Assembly: GCA_022701965.1 (NCBI GenBank)
Contig: JAKONL010000245.1
Location: 1-5,611 of the forward strand
Length of the DNA: 5,611 nucleotides
Direction of reading: 5' to 3'
Origin: Burkholderiaceae bacterium
GTDB lineage: Bacteria; Pseudomonadota; Gammaproteobacteria; Burkholderiales; Burkholderiaceae
In this document: one piece after another, positions 5,544 to 5,611 of the stretch
Layout: each line of letters starts with the position of its first letter
Numbering within the stretch: the first letter of the stretch is position 1
Position numbers and translations under genes: made by a program
The notes under the pieces: generated by a model
Database searches by the model: none
Seen by the model: only the letters and a program-made list of their open reading frames with translations
Told to the model about the DNA's origin: nothing

Positions 5544-5611
5544 CGCCAGGCTGCGACCGCGAGATAGATCGCGAGCTCGCTCAGTTGCTGGGTGGCGCCC
5601 AATCCGTCGCC
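5540..5611 (-). CDS. cobS: Cobalamin synthase CobS, C-terminal end (5' part outside window)
   Basis: Reading the - strand from the window edge gives 23 codons, GDGLGATQQLSELAIYLAVA then AWR, and a TGA at 5542-5540. The Gly-Asp-x-Leu-Gly-Ala followed by x-x-Glu-Leu and a hydrophobic stretch is the typical C-terminus of adenosylcobinamide-GDP ribazoletransferase, a membrane enzyme that joins AdoCbi-GDP to alpha-ribazole (phosphate) to make cobalamin (phosphate). The visible end would be the last membrane helix. The stop overlaps the cobC start (ATGA), the expected pairing. Only a short fragment is seen, but motif and neighbour agree. Confidence 0.85.
   Translation of the reverse strand, partial: GDGLGATQQLSELAIYLAVAAWR

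Noticed and set aside
3627..5567. A 646-codon open frame on the + strand opposite the phosphatase and cobC
   Set aside because: Its product is Arg/Val/Gly/His-rich without recognisable domains and lies antisense to well-supported genes; a high-GC artefact.
3474..5611. Idea that the phosphatase and di-heme pair belongs to the B12 pathway
   Set aside because: Both proteins are exported while CobS/CobC work at the inner membrane and cytoplasm, and the phosphatase has its own ribosome site after a 75-base gap. Shared strand alone is weak evidence.
1..5611. Search for mobile elements, CRISPR repeats, tRNA or rRNA genes and phage genes
   Set aside because: No regularly spaced repeats, transposase or integrase motifs, or RNA-gene signatures were seen; almost every base lies in an identified gene.

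Overview
The window is gene-dense, high-GC chromosomal DNA from a proteobacterium. The GC level, the compact overlapping genes, and the cobS/cobC pair with an RHP-type CobC suggest a betaproteobacterium of the order Burkholderiales. That placement is inferred from style and protein resemblance, not from a marker gene. No stretch longer than about 75 bases lacks a gene, and I see no insertion sequence, tRNA, rRNA or CRISPR array.

The left part (1-2218, + strand) is a three-gene run: the 3' end of a HipB-like antitoxin, a full-length HipA-like toxin kinase, and an Nth-type endonuclease III. The junctions overlap by 7 bases (hipB/hipA) and 4 bases (hipA/nth, ATGA). This tightly couples a persistence toxin-antitoxin module to a base-excision repair enzyme.

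The middle part (2179-4913, - strand) is a two-gene unit read right to left. It encodes an exported lipoprotein metallophosphoesterase with the purple-acid-phosphatase motif set, then a secreted di-heme protein of the cytochrome c peroxidase/MauG family. They overlap by ATGA. The di-heme protein has two CxxCH sites, but a Tyr at the usual Met-ligand position, a Leu at the usual bridging-Trp position, and no histidine in the distal loop. Its 3' end converges on nth and overlaps it by 40 bases, with no terminator visible between them.

The right part (4989-5611, - strand) is the end of a cobalamin (B12) nucleotide-loop operon: the last 23 codons of cobS overlapping a complete cobC-like alpha-ribazole phosphatase, again by ATGA. 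CobS joins activated cobinamide to the alpha-ribazole moiety and CobC is the phosphatase acting in the same late step. A 75-base gap separates cobC from the phosphatase/di-heme pair.

The most interesting items are the phosphatase plus MauG-like pair with its altered heme-relay residues, and the hipBA-nth overlap operon. None of the gene families is itself new; any novelty lies in the combinations and residue changes.
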